Under the pieces are notes generated by a model. That model saw only the letters and a program-made list of their open reading frames with translations. It had not been told where the DNA came from and ran no database searches. A stretch of DNA of 64,000 nt from assembly GCA_000307305.1 (NCBI GenBank), contig DF158884.1:81540-145539 (forward strand). The letters are read 5' to 3'. Within the stretch, counting starts at the first letter, position 1; every line of letters starts with the position of its first letter. Shown here in pieces: positions 10,377 through 22,075 of this stretch. The DNA comes from Enterobacteriaceae bacterium B14 (GTDB taxonomy: Bacteria > Pseudomonadota > Gammaproteobacteria > Enterobacterales > Enterobacteriaceae). Both the position numbers and the translations under genes were made by a program.

Positions 10377-11111
10377 TTAAGGTGAAATTCGGTATTTATG
10401 CAAAAAGGATTTTCCCCCCAATTGGGTCATTTGGCGTTCGATCCACCGTTGCCGTTTTAAGGTATAAGCAGACGGTGACTGAGCATTAAACAGTATAGGG
10501 TTGGGCAGTACCGCCGCTAAACGCGCCGCCTCAGAGGCCGTTAACCTTTTAGCTGGCTTATTAAAATAGCGCTGAGCCGCTTCTTCTACGCCAAACACCC
10601 CAGGGCCAAACTCGGCAATATTAAGGTAAACCGTTAATATACGTCGCTTAGTCCATACTAGTTCTACACCTGCCGTTAGAATTGCTTCAAACCCTTTACG
10701 TACCCAACTGCGCCCTTCCCATAGAAATAGATTCTTCGTCATCTGCTGGGAAAGCGTTGATGCACCTCGAATTCTTCTCTGGTGTGAACCGTTATACTGA
10801 AACGCTGAGCTTATCGCGTCAAAGTCAAACCCCCAATGCTGGGGAAACTGCTGGTCTTCTCCCGCAATGACTGCCAGCGCCATATAAGGTGAAATCTCAT
10901 CCATCGCCACCCAGTCTTGATGGGCAACATAGCGAAAATTCCCACTAAACCAAGCGCCTATCTGCCTCTCAAACATGACGGCAGAATAAGGCACGGGCAA
11001 GAAAGAGAACAGGACAATGCCGCTCATCCAAACACCCAGCACAACAACGATGATTCGTTTTAACCAAAACCGCGCTGTTTGCCAGATATCTCGCCCTACC
11101 TTCTTTATCAT
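10377..11111 (-). CDS. mtgA: Monofunctional biosynthetic peptidoglycan glycosyltransferase MtgA
   Basis: This 244-residue protein (E. coli 242) has one N-terminal membrane anchor at about residues 18-38 and a GT51 lysozyme-like domain. The catalytic motif [18 protein letters not shown] is at about residues 78-95, and [16 protein letters not shown] at about 116-131. It polymerises lipid II into glycan strands on the periplasmic face and has been linked to the divisome. Its start codon overlaps the elbB stop by 4 bp (ATGA), so it is translated from an elbB-mtgA message. Confidence 0.96.
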   Translation of the reverse strand: MIKKVGRDIWQTARFWLKRIIVVVLGVWMSGIVLFSFLPVPYSAVMFERQIGAWFSGNFRYVAHQDWVAMDEISPYMALAVIAGEDQQFPQHWGFDFDAISSAFQYNGSHQRRIRGASTLSQQMTKNLFLWEGRSWVRKGFEAILTAGVELVWTKRRILTVYLNIAEFGPGVFGVEEAAQRYFNKPAKRLTASEAARLAAVLPNPILFNAQSPSAYTLKRQRWIERQMTQLGGKSFLHKYRISP

Positions 11112-11761
11112 TCAATCAGTTCCAGAAGATTATGAACCAACTTATCGATTCCCTGAGCAGCCTGTACAATATCTTGTGCGAGCATATAAGCAGGGGTTGT
11201 GACTATTTTATGTTCGATATCAACCACAATATCATCAACAGGGCAGGTAATATGCTCGCCGCCCATCGAATCAATCATTTCAGCCGTATCAACATCTGTA
11301 CCAATCGTTAAACGGACACGCTCACCTAATAATTTAGGTAACAATGCAGGTGCAATACAGATAAAACCCAAAGGTTTACCTGCCTGATACATAGCCTTAA
11401 CCAACTGCTTTAATTCAGGATTAACCTCACAATCCACACCTTTAGACGCAAAATCACTCAAGTTTTTAGCCGCACCAAAACCACCGGGGACAATCAAGCC
11501 ATCCAGCACAGAAGGGTCTGCCAAGTTGAGTGGTTTAATATTCCCTCTTGCGATACGAGCTGACTCCACCAAAACATTACGCGATTCGCTCATTGCTTCG
11601 CCAGTAATGTGGTTTATGACATCAGATTGTTCTATATCAGGAGCAAAAAAGTGAACTTCTGCTCCTTCTCGAACAAGTGCGAGCAGTGTAAGTACCGATT
11701 CATGGATCTCTGCGCCATCGAAAACACCACAACCGCTCAATATGACACCAATTTGCTTCAT
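11108..11761 (-). CDS. elbB: DJ-1/PfpI-family isoprenoid-biosynthesis glyoxalase ElbB
   Basis: At 217 residues it has the length of E. coli ElbB. It starts with [18 protein letters not shown] and has the PGGFGAAKN loop at about residues 92-100 and the nucleophile elbow [10 protein letters not shown] with Cys at about residue 135. ElbB has glyoxalase activity in vitro and was linked genetically to isoprenoid production and to sigma cross-reacting antigen. It is upstream of mtgA with a 4-bp overlap. On its other side lies the sRNA gene arcZ, transcribed away from it. Confidence 0.95.
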   Translation of the reverse strand: MKQIGVILSGCGVFDGAEIHESVLTLLALVREGAEVHFFAPDIEQSDVINHITGEAMSESRNVLVESARIARGNIKPLNLADPSVLDGLIVPGGFGAAKNLSDFASKGVDCEVNPELKQLVKAMYQAGKPLGFICIAPALLPKLLGERVRLTIGTDVDTAEMIDSMGGEHITCPVDDIVVDIEHKIVTTPAYMLAQDIVQAAQGIDKLVHNLLELIE

Positions 11762-11879
11762 AGAAAGTACCTTTTCATCAACTACAATCGAGAAATATTA
11801 TTATTTCATGCATAAAACACTAATCTGCATCACATATTTTAATGATTTTTGTAACAAGTGCTCCCACATTTGATATGTT

Positions 11880-12010
11880 GTGCGTAGTTACACGTTCTAC
11901 TAACGAAATTTGTCTACGCGAATAAAGTTTATATCGAGTAGACATCACAATTTCCCTGGTGTTGGCGCAGTGATTTGCGCACCCCGGTCCAACGGCCGGG
12001 GTCATTTTTT
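11880..12010 (+). ncRNA. arcZ: Hfq-dependent small RNA ArcZ (RyhA/SraH)
   Basis: The 3' part (11951-12010) is nearly identical to E. coli ArcZ. TTTCCCTGGTGTTGGCGCAG is followed by GCGCACCCCGG, and a CCCCGG/CCGGGG terminator stem ends in six T. The location is also conserved, between elbB and arcB and convergent with arcB. The 5' end is set at the GTGCG matching the E. coli start and is uncertain by several bases; the 5' half has diverged. ArcZ is processed by RNase E to a roughly 56-nt 3' form starting near TTTCCC. It activates rpoS and represses many targets, including arcB mRNA. Its terminator overlaps the last codons of arcB on the other strand. Confidence 0.95.
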
Positions 12011-14335
12011 CTCTACCGTCTTAACCCACGCACGTAACACCTCAATGTCATTACGCCATTCAGCTTTCATTTCATCTACCCACTCTTGAACATTGTCTGC
12101 CCATGCTGGCAAAGTCGGTGTTTGAATCTGTTGAGCTAACTGCTGCAAATGACGTAACCCCACTGAACCTGCCGCACCCTTTATCTTATGAGCTTCCTCA
12201 GTAATGCCTTTCTGGTCACGCGCAGTCATATTGGAATCTAGCACCGCCAAATAGCTCGGCATCATCTGTTCAAATAGTGCAAGGCTTTGGTGAATTAGCT
12301 GTGGCCCCACCAGCTCTAAATACTGCTCCAACATCTCCGTGTCGAGTAAAGATTCGCTATGGTGCATGGCTTTAGACTCCTGTTTGTTGGTGACGTTATT
12401 TGGCTTATCCCAAAAACGTTTGATGACGGCTGTTAACGCCGGAACAGAAAGAGGCTTACTGAGCACATCATCCATTCCCGCATTTAAGTATTCTGTTTTA
12501 TTCTTGAGTACGTTCGCTGTCAGCGCGACAATAGGTGGGATAACACTGTTATCGTAATCTTGGCGGATCTTGCGGGCAATATCGAACCCGGTCATATCAG
12601 GTAACTGAATGTCCAATAGAACCAAGTCATACTCTTCTGGTTTAAAAGCCTGTAAAGCATCGTGACCATTCATGGCGACATCGACAGAGTTACCTAGCTT
12701 CTCTAATACAGAACGCGCGACAATCACGTTCAGCTCAATATCTTCTACCAGCAAAATATGCAGAGAAGGCATAGGCAGCACTTCTGCCTCTGGTTTCTCA
12801 TCATCTCCCAAAATTGCTGGAGCATGAATGCTTAAAGTAAAGCAAGAACCTTTGCCCGACGTACTCTTAACCGTAATATCGCCGCCCATTGCTTGAGCGA
12901 GACGCTTTGAGATAGCCAACCCAATTCCTGTACCCGTTGCAGGTCGTCCGCCTTTCTGATCCATCACCTGATAGTACATGGCAAAAATCTTATCCAGCTC
13001 CTCTTCTGGAATACCTATGCCGGAATCTTCAACCTCAAAGAACAAGTTCTCTTCAGGCGTATATTTTACCCGCACACTAATTTTGCCTTTCTGGGTAAAC
13101 TTCACCGCATTACCAATCAGGTTCCACAGAACCTGTCGTAAGCGGGTACCATCAATGGATAGTGTTTGTGGCACCTCACCCTGCAATTCCAGTGAGAAAT
13201 CAATGCCCTTAGGCTGAGCCAACAACCCAGAGAGATTTTCTAAGTCGCTGAGGAAACCAACAAACTCAATAGGTTGGCGGTCAAGTTTCACTTTGCGTCG
13301 TTCGAGCTTATCCATCTCAATAATATCGTTGAAAATATTACCCAACGTAATCGCACTGACATGGATAGTTTTTAGATACTTAGATTGGTCAGCATTGAGG
13401 TCTGTATCCAAAAGAATTCGGCTTAACCCCACAATGCCATTTAACGGCGTACGCAGCTCATGGCTGATCGTTGAAATGAAAGTGGTCTTATCTCGGCTCG
13501 CGTTCTCCAACGCATCCTGATAGCGCTTACGCTCGGTAATATCCCGTCCAAAGCCCATTAGCCCATGCCGTTTACCGCCGCGATCATAAAAAGGCACTTT
13601 CCGCAGCTCAAAACAGGCTTTGCGACCATCGGGATAAATCAACCATTGTTCATAAGTTAGGGAAACGTTATGACGAAACACCTTCTCGTCCGTCTCCATC
13701 ACTTTTTCTGCGATATCAGGCTCGTAAACATTGCTTGGTGTCATCCCAATGAGCTGTTTCTCGCTCCGCCCCACCAGCAGTTCCATCGCACGGTTACAGC
13801 CAGAAAACTCCCCCTCTTCATTACGGTAATAAACAAGGTCAGGTGAAGCATCGAGAAAAGAGCGCAGTAGAGCAGATTGCTGGCTTAGTTCAACTTGAGC
13901 TTGTTCGCGATGTGTCATCTCAACCTGTAACTCCGCCATCACCTGCGCACGGGAGTGCTCAGCTTTCTCTCTATCAGCAATTTCTTGATTTAATTGCTCG
14001 ATATTATTTTGTAGTTTGTTATTTAATTCGAGATCGCGACGGCGCATCTCTTCCAGCTTTCCCACTAAATTAGAGAGACGCTGCCGAGACTCTTCTAACT
14101 GCTCGACAACGACGGAGAGAAAGTAGACAGCCCAAGGCGTTATCAATAGGCCAAAGAAGACTGAACGCACAACATCAATTCTCTCTACCTCGCCTTGCAG
14201 CAGCATAGTCACCGAAATCTGGACGAAAATGGCCAGAATGACCAGCACTGAGGCCAGCAGAATAGAAAAACGTACTAACCCCAGTTTCACCATCAAATCA
14301 ACATAGTATTGGGCCAATACTCGAATTTTCTTCAT
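12002..14335 (-). CDS. arcB: Hybrid sensor kinase ArcB of the aerobic respiration control system
   Basis: This 777-residue protein (E. coli 778) has two membrane helices at about residues 15-75, a coiled-coil linker at about 75-150, and a PAS domain at about 150-270. A histidine-kinase core follows with phospho-acceptor His292 (SHELRTPLNG) and G boxes VEDSGIGIP and GTGIGLAISKRLA. The receiver carries Asp575 (LVLLDIQLPD) and the HPt domain His716 (EAHKIKGAAGS). ArcB senses quinone redox state and phosphorylates ArcA. An earlier in-frame start would add 11 residues; I chose 14335 because it has GGGAG upstream and matches the family N terminus. Its 3' end meets the arcZ terminator. Confidence 0.97.
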   Translation of the reverse strand: MKKIRVLAQYYVDLMVKLGLVRFSILLASVLVILAIFVQISVTMLLQGEVERIDVVRSVFFGLLITPWAVYFLSVVVEQLEESRQRLSNLVGKLEEMRRRDLELNNKLQNNIEQLNQEIADREKAEHSRAQVMAELQVEMTHREQAQVELSQQSALLRSFLDASPDLVYYRNEEGEFSGCNRAMELLVGRSEKQLIGMTPSNVYEPDIAEKVMETDEKVFRHNVSLTYEQWLIYPDGRKACFELRKVPFYDRGGKRHGLMGFGRDITERKRYQDALENASRDKTTFISTISHELRTPLNGIVGLSRILLDTDLNADQSKYLKTIHVSAITLGNIFNDIIEMDKLERRKVKLDRQPIEFVGFLSDLENLSGLLAQPKGIDFSLELQGEVPQTLSIDGTRLRQVLWNLIGNAVKFTQKGKISVRVKYTPEENLFFEVEDSGIGIPEEELDKIFAMYYQVMDQKGGRPATGTGIGLAISKRLAQAMGGDITVKSTSGKGSCFTLSIHAPAILGDDEKPEAEVLPMPSLHILLVEDIELNVIVARSVLEKLGNSVDVAMNGHDALQAFKPEEYDLVLLDIQLPDMTGFDIARKIRQDYDNSVIPPIVALTANVLKNKTEYLNAGMDDVLSKPLSVPALTAVIKRFWDKPNNVTNKQESKAMHHSESLLDTEMLEQYLELVGPQLIHQSLALFEQMMPSYLAVLDSNMTARDQKGITEEAHKIKGAAGSVGLRHLQQLAQQIQTPTLPAWADNVQEWVDEMKAEWRNDIEVLRAWVKTVEKK

Positions 14336-14509
14336 AACTGCTCCCGAAAAAGTCTCTCTTTTAATCATACCGCAAATGTTGTTACAGGCGAGAACAGCAA
14401 AGATAGCGGATAGAAAGAGTGCGGGCTAGCGCAAAGAAAAATGTGCTATGTAAGAAACTGCACACCTGTTTTAGGTGATGCGGCTGTAAAAGAAGGGGAG
14501 CAATATTCG

Positions 14510-15445
14510 TTATAAGTCAGAGGGAAGCATGACATAAGGAAGCCCCAGAGCACTCCCCTGAGTACCGTACTGAGTTAAATACTGAGCAATACCTATCATT
14601 CCCGCCCAACGATTCTCGCACCACAATGGCGCTAACAGCGTTGGGCGTCGAGCACTGGCAGACACACGGTGATAAACCACATCGAGTGGCGTATGGCGAA
14701 TCATCTCTCCTGCTGTTGAAACATACTCATCAAGCGCCAGTTCAGGCAAACGCCCTGCCGCCCAAGCCTTCGCCATGGTGCTTCCCGTAACAATATGCAG
14801 AGGATGCAGCTTAATACCATCAACACCCACCTCTACGACACGTTCTAATGTCTGCAAACACATGGCCGCATCCTCTTTTGGCAGGCCAACAATCAGGTGA
14901 GCACACACCTTTAAACCACGCTGGCGGGCTAAACGTGCTGTCGTCTGATAACTCGCAAAATCATGCCCACGATTAATATGTTTGAGTGTTTTGTCATGTG
15001 CACTTTGTAGGCCAAGCTCTAGCCAAACCTCATATCCCTGTTGCTGATATTCACACAGTAGATCGAGCACACTTTCCGGTACGCAATCTGGGCGAGTTCC
15101 GACGCATAACCCCACAATGTCGGCCTGTACCAGCGCCTGCTGGTACATCTCCCGTAGCGTACACACTTCAGCATAAGTGCTGGTATAAGCCTGAAAATAG
15201 GCGAGATACCGGCTCGCGCGATTCGCCTTTTTCGCCTGAATAGAAAGCTGATCGGCAATACTCAGCAGTTTCATCCCTTCATCGGCAAAGGAAGCCACAT
15301 TACAAAAAGTGCAGCCGCCGCGCCCCAAGGTACCGTCTCTATTTGGGCAGTTAAAACCGCCGTGTAGCATCAATTTATGGATCTTCTGCCCATATCGCTG
15401 CTGTAAATCTGCTCCAAACATATTAACGACGTGATGTAACTGCAT
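14510..15445 (-). CDS. yhcC: Radical-SAM protein YhcC
   Basis: This 311-residue protein matches E. coli YhcC (309 aa). The iron-sulfur site is an unusual CX11CX2C made by Cys33, Cys45 and Cys48 (GGFNCPNRDG then GGCTFCN), characteristic of this radical-SAM/Elp3-like subfamily. The core includes VGTRPDCVPE and LELGLQSAHD. The substrate is not established; distant Elp3 similarity suggests RNA modification. It is divergent from gltB across a long regulatory region, the same arrangement as in E. coli. Confidence 0.92.
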   Translation of the reverse strand: MQLHHVVNMFGADLQQRYGQKIHKLMLHGGFNCPNRDGTLGRGGCTFCNVASFADEGMKLLSIADQLSIQAKKANRASRYLAYFQAYTSTYAEVCTLREMYQQALVQADIVGLCVGTRPDCVPESVLDLLCEYQQQGYEVWLELGLQSAHDKTLKHINRGHDFASYQTTARLARQRGLKVCAHLIVGLPKEDAAMCLQTLERVVEVGVDGIKLHPLHIVTGSTMAKAWAAGRLPELALDEYVSTAGEMIRHTPLDVVYHRVSASARRPTLLAPLWCENRWAGMIGIAQYLTQYGTQGSALGLPYVMLPSDL

Positions 15446-16106
15446 GAGAAAAACGCTTGAAAGAAGAGAAAGGTGGCTAGATTACCTATCAAGGCCAAAT
15501 ACCGCGATGACAAAGATCAAGGGGGGATTTATCCGAATATCTGTTCATCATTAGCATTTCGTTATTCAGTATATCCGCTATGACTTCTTCTAATCTTAGC
15601 GTTCTCTTTGTACATTCGAAAATTCAGCCCAAGAATAGTTGATAAAAATTAAATTTATTTAATTTTCAGATGAAAATATCGCAAAATGACAATAGCGTAG
15701 ATTGTTTATAATTTTAGATCCCAACAATATAGTGATTCAGTTCACAATTTTACCCTACAAACCCCTCGTAACTTATTCATTACAAATGAAATAAAATCAT
15801 TTTAATTCAGAATGTTAAATGTTAAATTTTCATATCAAAGCACCATCAACGTGCTATTTGACCAATCACCCCTTTCTCGATAAGTTGAAAGACCTCTGGA
15901 AGCTTTCTAGATGGGCAAATGTCTTGATGATTTATATATCATTCCTCTAAAAACTCGATTTTAGAGCGTTTTCTGCTGCGGTATTGATCCAATGTTATTG
16001 GAGTTGCAACACAAAACGCCCAAGGAAAGGGCCGAGTAACACAACCAGAAAAGGTGCAACTTCAAGTACGACGGATATAAACAGAACCTGGGGAGGTTCA
16101 CTGATT
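15446..16106. promoter_or_regulatory. Long AT-rich intergenic region between yhcC and gltB
   Basis: About 660 bp carry no recognisable gene. The part nearest yhcC (15540-15960) is very AT-rich. In E. coli the equivalent region binds Lrp, IHF and other factors that set gltBDF expression, so a similar role is inferred. The last 150 bp resemble a transcribed leader: arms AGTTGCA (16002-16008) and TGCAACT (16055-16061) enclose a smaller GCCC/GGGC hairpin (16018-16032). The gltB ribosome site GGGGAGG begins at about 16090. I did not pick individual operators. Confidence 0.5.
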
Positions 16107-19100
16107 ATGTTGTACGATGCGTCTCAAGAAAGGGATAACTGCGGTTTTGGCCTAATCGCCCACATAGAAGGCGAGCCGAGCCATAAAGTTGTCCGTACTG
16201 CCATTCATGCTCTGTCCCGTATGCTACACCGTGGCGCTATCCTTGCCGATGGCAAAACCGGCGATGGCTGCGGCTTACTATTACAAAAACCTGACCGATT
16301 CTTCCGTATGGTCGCTGAAGAGCGTGGCTGGCGTTTAGCAAAAAACTATGCCGTTGGTATGTTATTTCTAAGCCAAGATGCAGAAGAGGCACAGGAAAGC
16401 CGCCGCATTATTGAAGAAGAGCTACAAAGAGAAACCTTATCTGTTATTGGCTGGCGCGAAGTACCAACCAATCCTGATGTGTTAGGTGAAATTGCCCTCT
16501 CCTCCCTGCCGCGCATTGAGCAAATATTTGTGAATGCCCCTGCAGGATGGCGCGCAAAAGATCTGGAGCGCCGCCTGTTTGTCGCCCGCCGCCGTATTGA
16601 AAAACGCATCCATAGTGAAGAGTTTTACATTTGTAGCTTCTCCAACTTAGTCACGGTCTATAAAGGGCTGTGTATGTCCGCCGATCTTCCCCGCTTCTAT
16701 CTCGATTTGGCTGATCTGCGTTTAGAATCTGCTATCTGCTTGTTCCACCAACGTTTTTCGACCAACACTATCCCACGTTGGCCGCTGGCGCAGCCGTTCC
16801 GCTATCTAGCACACAATGGCGAGATCAATACGATCACCGGCAACCGTCAGTGGGCGCGAGCACGTGCTTATAAATTCAAAACTCCGCTGATCCCCGATCT
16901 GCAAGATGCCGCCCCTTTCGTCAATGAAACCGGCTCAGACTCCAGCTCATTAGACAACATGTTAGAACTGTTCCTCAGCGGCGGTATGGACTTGATCCGC
17001 GCCATGCGCCTACTGGTGCCACCGGCTTGGCAGAACAACCCTGATATGGATGACGACCTACGCGCCTTCTTCGATTTTAACTCCATGCACATGGAACCGT
17101 GGGATGGCCCAGCGGGGATCGTGATGTCCGACGGGCGCTTTGCTGCCTGTAATCTGGATCGTAACGGCCTGCGCCCTGCTCGATACGTCATAACCAAAGA
17201 TAAGTTGATCACTTGCGCATCAGAAGTGGGGATCTGGGATTATCAACCAGATGAAGTGGTCGAAAAAGGCCGCGTCGGCCCCGGCGAACTGATGGTGATC
17301 GACACCCGCAGCGGTGAAATCCTTCATTCTGCAAAAACCGACAACGATCTAAAAAGCCGCCACCCTTATAAAGAGTGGATGGAGCGCAACGTTAAACGCC
17401 TGACACCGTTTGAGGATCTGCCAGACGGTCGCGTAGGCGCACGCGAGCTGGACGACGATCTTCTCAACACCTACCAGAAGCAGTTCGCTTACAGTGGCGA
17501 AGAGCTAGAGAGCTCAATCCGCGTTCTCGGTGAAAACGGACAAGAAGCGACGGGATCAATGGGAGACGATACGCCGTTTGCCGTGCTCTCAAGCCGCCCG
17601 CGTATCATCTATGACTATTTCCGCCAGCAGTTTGCACAAGTCACTAACCCGCCGATCGATCCGCTACGAGAAGCGCATGTTATGTCGCTCTCAACCAGCA
17701 TCGGCCGTGAGATGAATGTCTTTAGCGAAGCTGAAGGGCAGGCACACCGCCTTAACTTTAAATCGCCGATCCTGCTCTATTCCGACTTTGATCAGTTGGT
17801 TCATCAAGAACAACAACACTACCGCGCAGATAAGTTGGATCTGACCTTTGATCCTACCCAAACCGATCTGCAAGCGGCCGTTACAGCACTCTGTATCGAA
17901 GCGGAAGAGAAAGTCCGCAATGGCACCGTACTGTTGGTGCTTACCGATCGTGCTATTACCGAAAACCGACTGCCGATCCCCGCACCAATGGCAGTTGGCG
18001 CAGTTCAAAACTGTCTGGTTGAGAAAAATCTGCGCTGCGATGCCAACATTATTGTGGAAACCGGCAGCGCCAGAGATCCCCACCACTTTGCCGTGTTATT
18101 AGGCTTTGGTGCAACGGCGATCTACCCTTACCTCGCTTATGAAACACTGGCAAAACTGGTGGATAGCCATGTCATTGATAAGAGCTATCGCGAGGTGATG
18201 CTCAACTACCGTAACGGCATCAATAAAGGGCTGTATAAGATCATGTCTAAGATGGGGATCTCCACTATCGCCTCTTATCGCTGCTCTAAACTGTTTGAAG
18301 CAGTTGGTTTGCACAACGATCTCGTTCAGCTCTGTTTCCAAGGGGTTGTCAGCCGTATTGGCGGTGCAAACTTCTCTGATTTCCAGCAAGATCTGCAAAA
18401 CCTCGCCAAGCGTGCATGGCTCAAGCGTAAACCGCTAGACCCAGGTGGTCTGTTGAAATTCGTCCACGATGGCGAATACCATGCCTACAACCCAGATGTT
18501 GTGCAGTCATTGCAAAAAGCAGTGCAAAGCGGCAGCTATGACGATTATCAAGTGTACGCCAAACAGGTTAACGAACGCCCTGTTGCAACACTGCGCGATC
18601 TGCTTCAGCTAAAACCTCAGGGTGATGCGATCGCTATCGATCAAGTAGAACCTGCAACATCAATGTTTACCCGTTTCGATACCGCCGCAATGTCTATTGG
18701 AGCATTAAGCCCAGAAGCCCATGAGTCACTGGCAGAAGCCATGAACGCCATCGGCGGGCACTCTAACTCCGGTGAAGGGGGGGAAGATCCCGCTCGCTAC
18801 GGCACCAAAAAAGTCTCCCGTATCAAGCAAGTCGCTTCTGGCCGTTTTGGTGTGACACCGGGTTATCTGGTGAATGCCGACGTCATACAGATCAAAGTTG
18901 CTCAAGGGGCAAAACCTGGAGAAGGGGGTCAGTTACCGGGAGATAAAGTCACGCCATATATCGCGCGCCTGCGCTACTCCGTGCCGGGAGTGACACTGAT
19001 CTCTCCTCCGCCACATCACGATATTTACTCCATTGAAGATCTGGCGCAGCTTATTTTCGATCTGAAGCAGGTGAACGATCGTGCGTTAATCTCCGTGAAA

Positions 19101-20564
19101 CTGGTTTCAGAACCGGGGGTCGGTACCATAGCAACAGGCGTTGCCAAAGCCTATGCCGACCTGATCACCATTGCAGGCTACGACGGCGGCACCGGTGCCA
19201 GCCCACTCAGTTCGGTAAAACATGCTGGTTGCCCTTGGGAGCTTGGTTTAGTCGAAACCCAGCAAGCACTCGTCGCGAATGGCCTGCGCCACAAGGTCCG
19301 TCTACAAGTGGATGGCGGTCTGAAAACAGGACTAGATATCGTCAAGGCGGCTATTTTAGGTGCAGAGAGCTTCGGCTTCGGCACAGGGCCAATGGTAGCT
19401 CTGGGTTGTAAATATCTGCGCATCTGTCACCTAAATAACTGCGCAACGGGCGTAGCAACACAGGATGACAAGTTGCGCCGCGACCACTACCACGGTCTGC
19501 CTGAGCGCGTTATCAACTACTTCACGTTTATTGCGCAAGAGACTCGCCAGATTATGGCCGAGCTTGGCGTAAGCCAACTGACCGATCTTATCGGGCGCAC
19601 CGAGCTGTTGACCGAACTCGATGGTTTCACTGCAAAACAGAACAAGCTGGATCTCTCCTCACTGCTACACAGTGTTGAGCCTCAGCCGGGCAAAGCAGTT
19701 TACTGCACAAAAGGAAACCCTTCTTTCGATAAGGGGCAACTTAACCAGCAGATACTGGAGCAATCTGCCAATAGCATCGCTGCCAAACAGAGTAAAACGT
19801 TGTTCTTTGATATCCGCAACACAGACCGCTCCGTTGGTGCATCGATCTCTGGCGCTATCGCACGCGAACACGGCGATCAAGGCATGTCGTCTGATCCTAT
19901 CAAAGTGCACTTTACCGGAACCGCTGGGCAGAGTTTCGGCGTCTGGAATGCGGGCGGTGTTGAGCTAACACTTACCGGCGATGCGAACGATTACGTAGGT
20001 AAAGGCATGGCTGGGGGTCGTTTGGTTATTCGCCCACCGGTTGGCTCTGCTTTCCGCAGCCATGAAGCCAGCATTATCGGTAACACCTGCCTGTATGGTG
20101 CAACCGGCGGCAAGCTGTTTGCCGCAGGCCGCGCTGGCGAGCGTTTTGCTGTGCGAAACTCAGGTGCACTAACCGTCGTTGAAGGTATTGGCGATAACGG
20201 CTGTGAATATATGACAGGCGGTATTGTCTGCATCCTTGGGCGTACAGGGATCAACTTTGGCGCGGGCATGACAGGCGGTTTCGCCTATGTTCTGGATGAC
20301 GATGGCGAGTTCCGCAAACGCGTCAACTCAGAACTGGTCGAAGTCTTAGATGTCGCTGAGTACGCTATTCATGAAGAGCATCTGCGCGGTTTGATCACCG
20401 AACATCTTCAGCTAACTGGCTCCAGCCACGCCGAAGAGATTCTGGCTGATTGGCCACATTGGGCATCCAAATTTGCCTTGGTTAAACCGAAGTCCAGCGA
20501 CGTCAAAGCGTTATTGGGTCACCGTAGTCGTTCCGCAGCAGAGCTGCGAGTTCAAGCGCAGTAA
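16107..20564 (+). CDS. gltB: Glutamate synthase (NADPH) large subunit
   Basis: This 1485-residue protein is highly similar to E. coli GltB throughout. Translation is placed at MLYDASQERDNCGFG (GGGGAGG upstream), so the N-terminal nucleophile Cys12 is exposed after removal of an 11-residue propeptide. Domains in order are class-II glutamine amidotransferase (about 12-420), a central domain, the FMN-binding synthase barrel (about 800-1200) with 3Fe-4S ligands in CKYLRICHLNNC, and the C-terminal beta-helix (about 1230-1460) with GNTCLYGATGG. Longer in-frame starts exist upstream, but the extra residues are low-quality sequence without family similarity. It makes two glutamates from glutamine and 2-oxoglutarate and is followed by gltD after 12 bp. 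Confidence 0.98.
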   Translation: MLYDASQERDNCGFGLIAHIEGEPSHKVVRTAIHALSRMLHRGAILADGKTGDGCGLLLQKPDRFFRMVAEERGWRLAKNYAVGMLFLSQDAEEAQESRRIIEEELQRETLSVIGWREVPTNPDVLGEIALSSLPRIEQIFVNAPAGWRAKDLERRLFVARRRIEKRIHSEEFYICSFSNLVTVYKGLCMSADLPRFYLDLADLRLESAICLFHQRFSTNTIPRWPLAQPFRYLAHNGEINTITGNRQWARARAYKFKTPLIPDLQDAAPFVNETGSDSSSLDNMLELFLSGGMDLIRAMRLLVPPAWQNNPDMDDDLRAFFDFNSMHMEPWDGPAGIVMSDGRFAACNLDRNGLRPARYVITKDKLITCASEVGIWDYQPDEVVEKGRVGPGELMVIDTRSGEILHSAKTDNDLKSRHPYKEWMERNVKRLTPFEDLPDGRVGARELDDDLLNTYQKQFAYSGEELESSIRVLGENGQEATGSMGDDTPFAVLSSRPRIIYDYFRQQFAQVTNPPIDPLREAHVMSLSTSIGREMNVFSEAEGQAHRLNFKSPILLYSDFDQLVHQEQQHYRADKLDLTFDPTQTDLQAAVTALCIEAEEKVRNGTVLLVLTDRAITENRLPIPAPMAVGAVQNCLVEKNLRCDANIIVETGSARDPHHFAVLLGFGATAIYPYLAYETLAKLVDSHVIDKSYREVMLNYRNGINKGLYKIMSKMGISTIASYRCSKLFEAVGLHNDLVQLCFQGVVSRIGGANFSDFQQDLQNLAKRAWLKRKPLDPGGLLKFVHDGEYHAYNPDVVQSLQKAVQSGSYDDYQVYAKQVNERPVATLRDLLQLKPQGDAIAIDQVEPATSMFTRFDTAAMSIGALSPEAHESLAEAMNAIGGHSNSGEGGEDPARYGTKKVSRIKQVASGRFGVTPGYLVNADVIQIKVAQGAKPGEGGQLPGDKVTPYIARLRYSVPGVTLISPPPHHDIYSIEDLAQLIFDLKQVNDRALISVKLVSEPGVGTIATGVAKAYADLITIAGYDGGTGASPLSSVKHAGCPWELGLVETQQALVANGLRHKVRLQVDGGLKTGLDIVKAAILGAESFGFGTGPMVALGCKYLRICHLNNCATGVATQDDKLRRDHYHGLPERVINYFTFIAQETRQIMAELGVSQLTDLIGRTELLTELDGFTAKQNKLDLSSLLHSVEPQPGKAVYCTKGNPSFDKGQLNQQILEQSANSIAAKQSKTLFFDIRNTDRSVGASISGAIAREHGDQGMSSDPIKVHFTGTAGQSFGVWNAGGVELTLTGDANDYVGKGMAGGRLVIRPPVGSAFRSHEASIIGNTCLYGATGGKLFAAGRAGERFAVRNSGALTVVEGIGDNGCEYMTGGIVCILGRTGINFGAGMTGGFAYVLDDDGEFRKRVNSELVEVLDVAEYAIHEEHLRGLITEHLQLTGSSHAEEILADWPHWASKFALVKPKSSDVKALLGHRSRSAAELRVQAQ

Positions 20565-21995
<1,431 letters not shown>

Positions 21996-22002
21996 TCTCC
22001 CC

Positions 22003-22024
22003 CAGCCGAGCGAAAGCTCGGCTG
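22003..22024 (+). terminator. GNRA-capped hairpin after gltD
   Basis: A 9-bp GC-rich stem CAGCCGAGC/GCTCGGCTG is closed by GAAA, 8 bp after the gltD stop. There is no T-run, only GATCTCCCC, so it may act as a 3'-end stabiliser or weak terminator. Confidence 0.6.
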
Positions 22025-22075
22025 GATCTCCCCTATACTTGAGTCTATCTCTCCTCTCCATTCCTCTGTATCATA

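Noticed and set aside
15984-16106. 41-codon N-terminal extension of gltB
   Set aside because: It lacks family similarity, would prevent exposure of the catalytic N-terminal cysteine by normal propeptide cleavage, and the ribosome site sits before the inner ATG.
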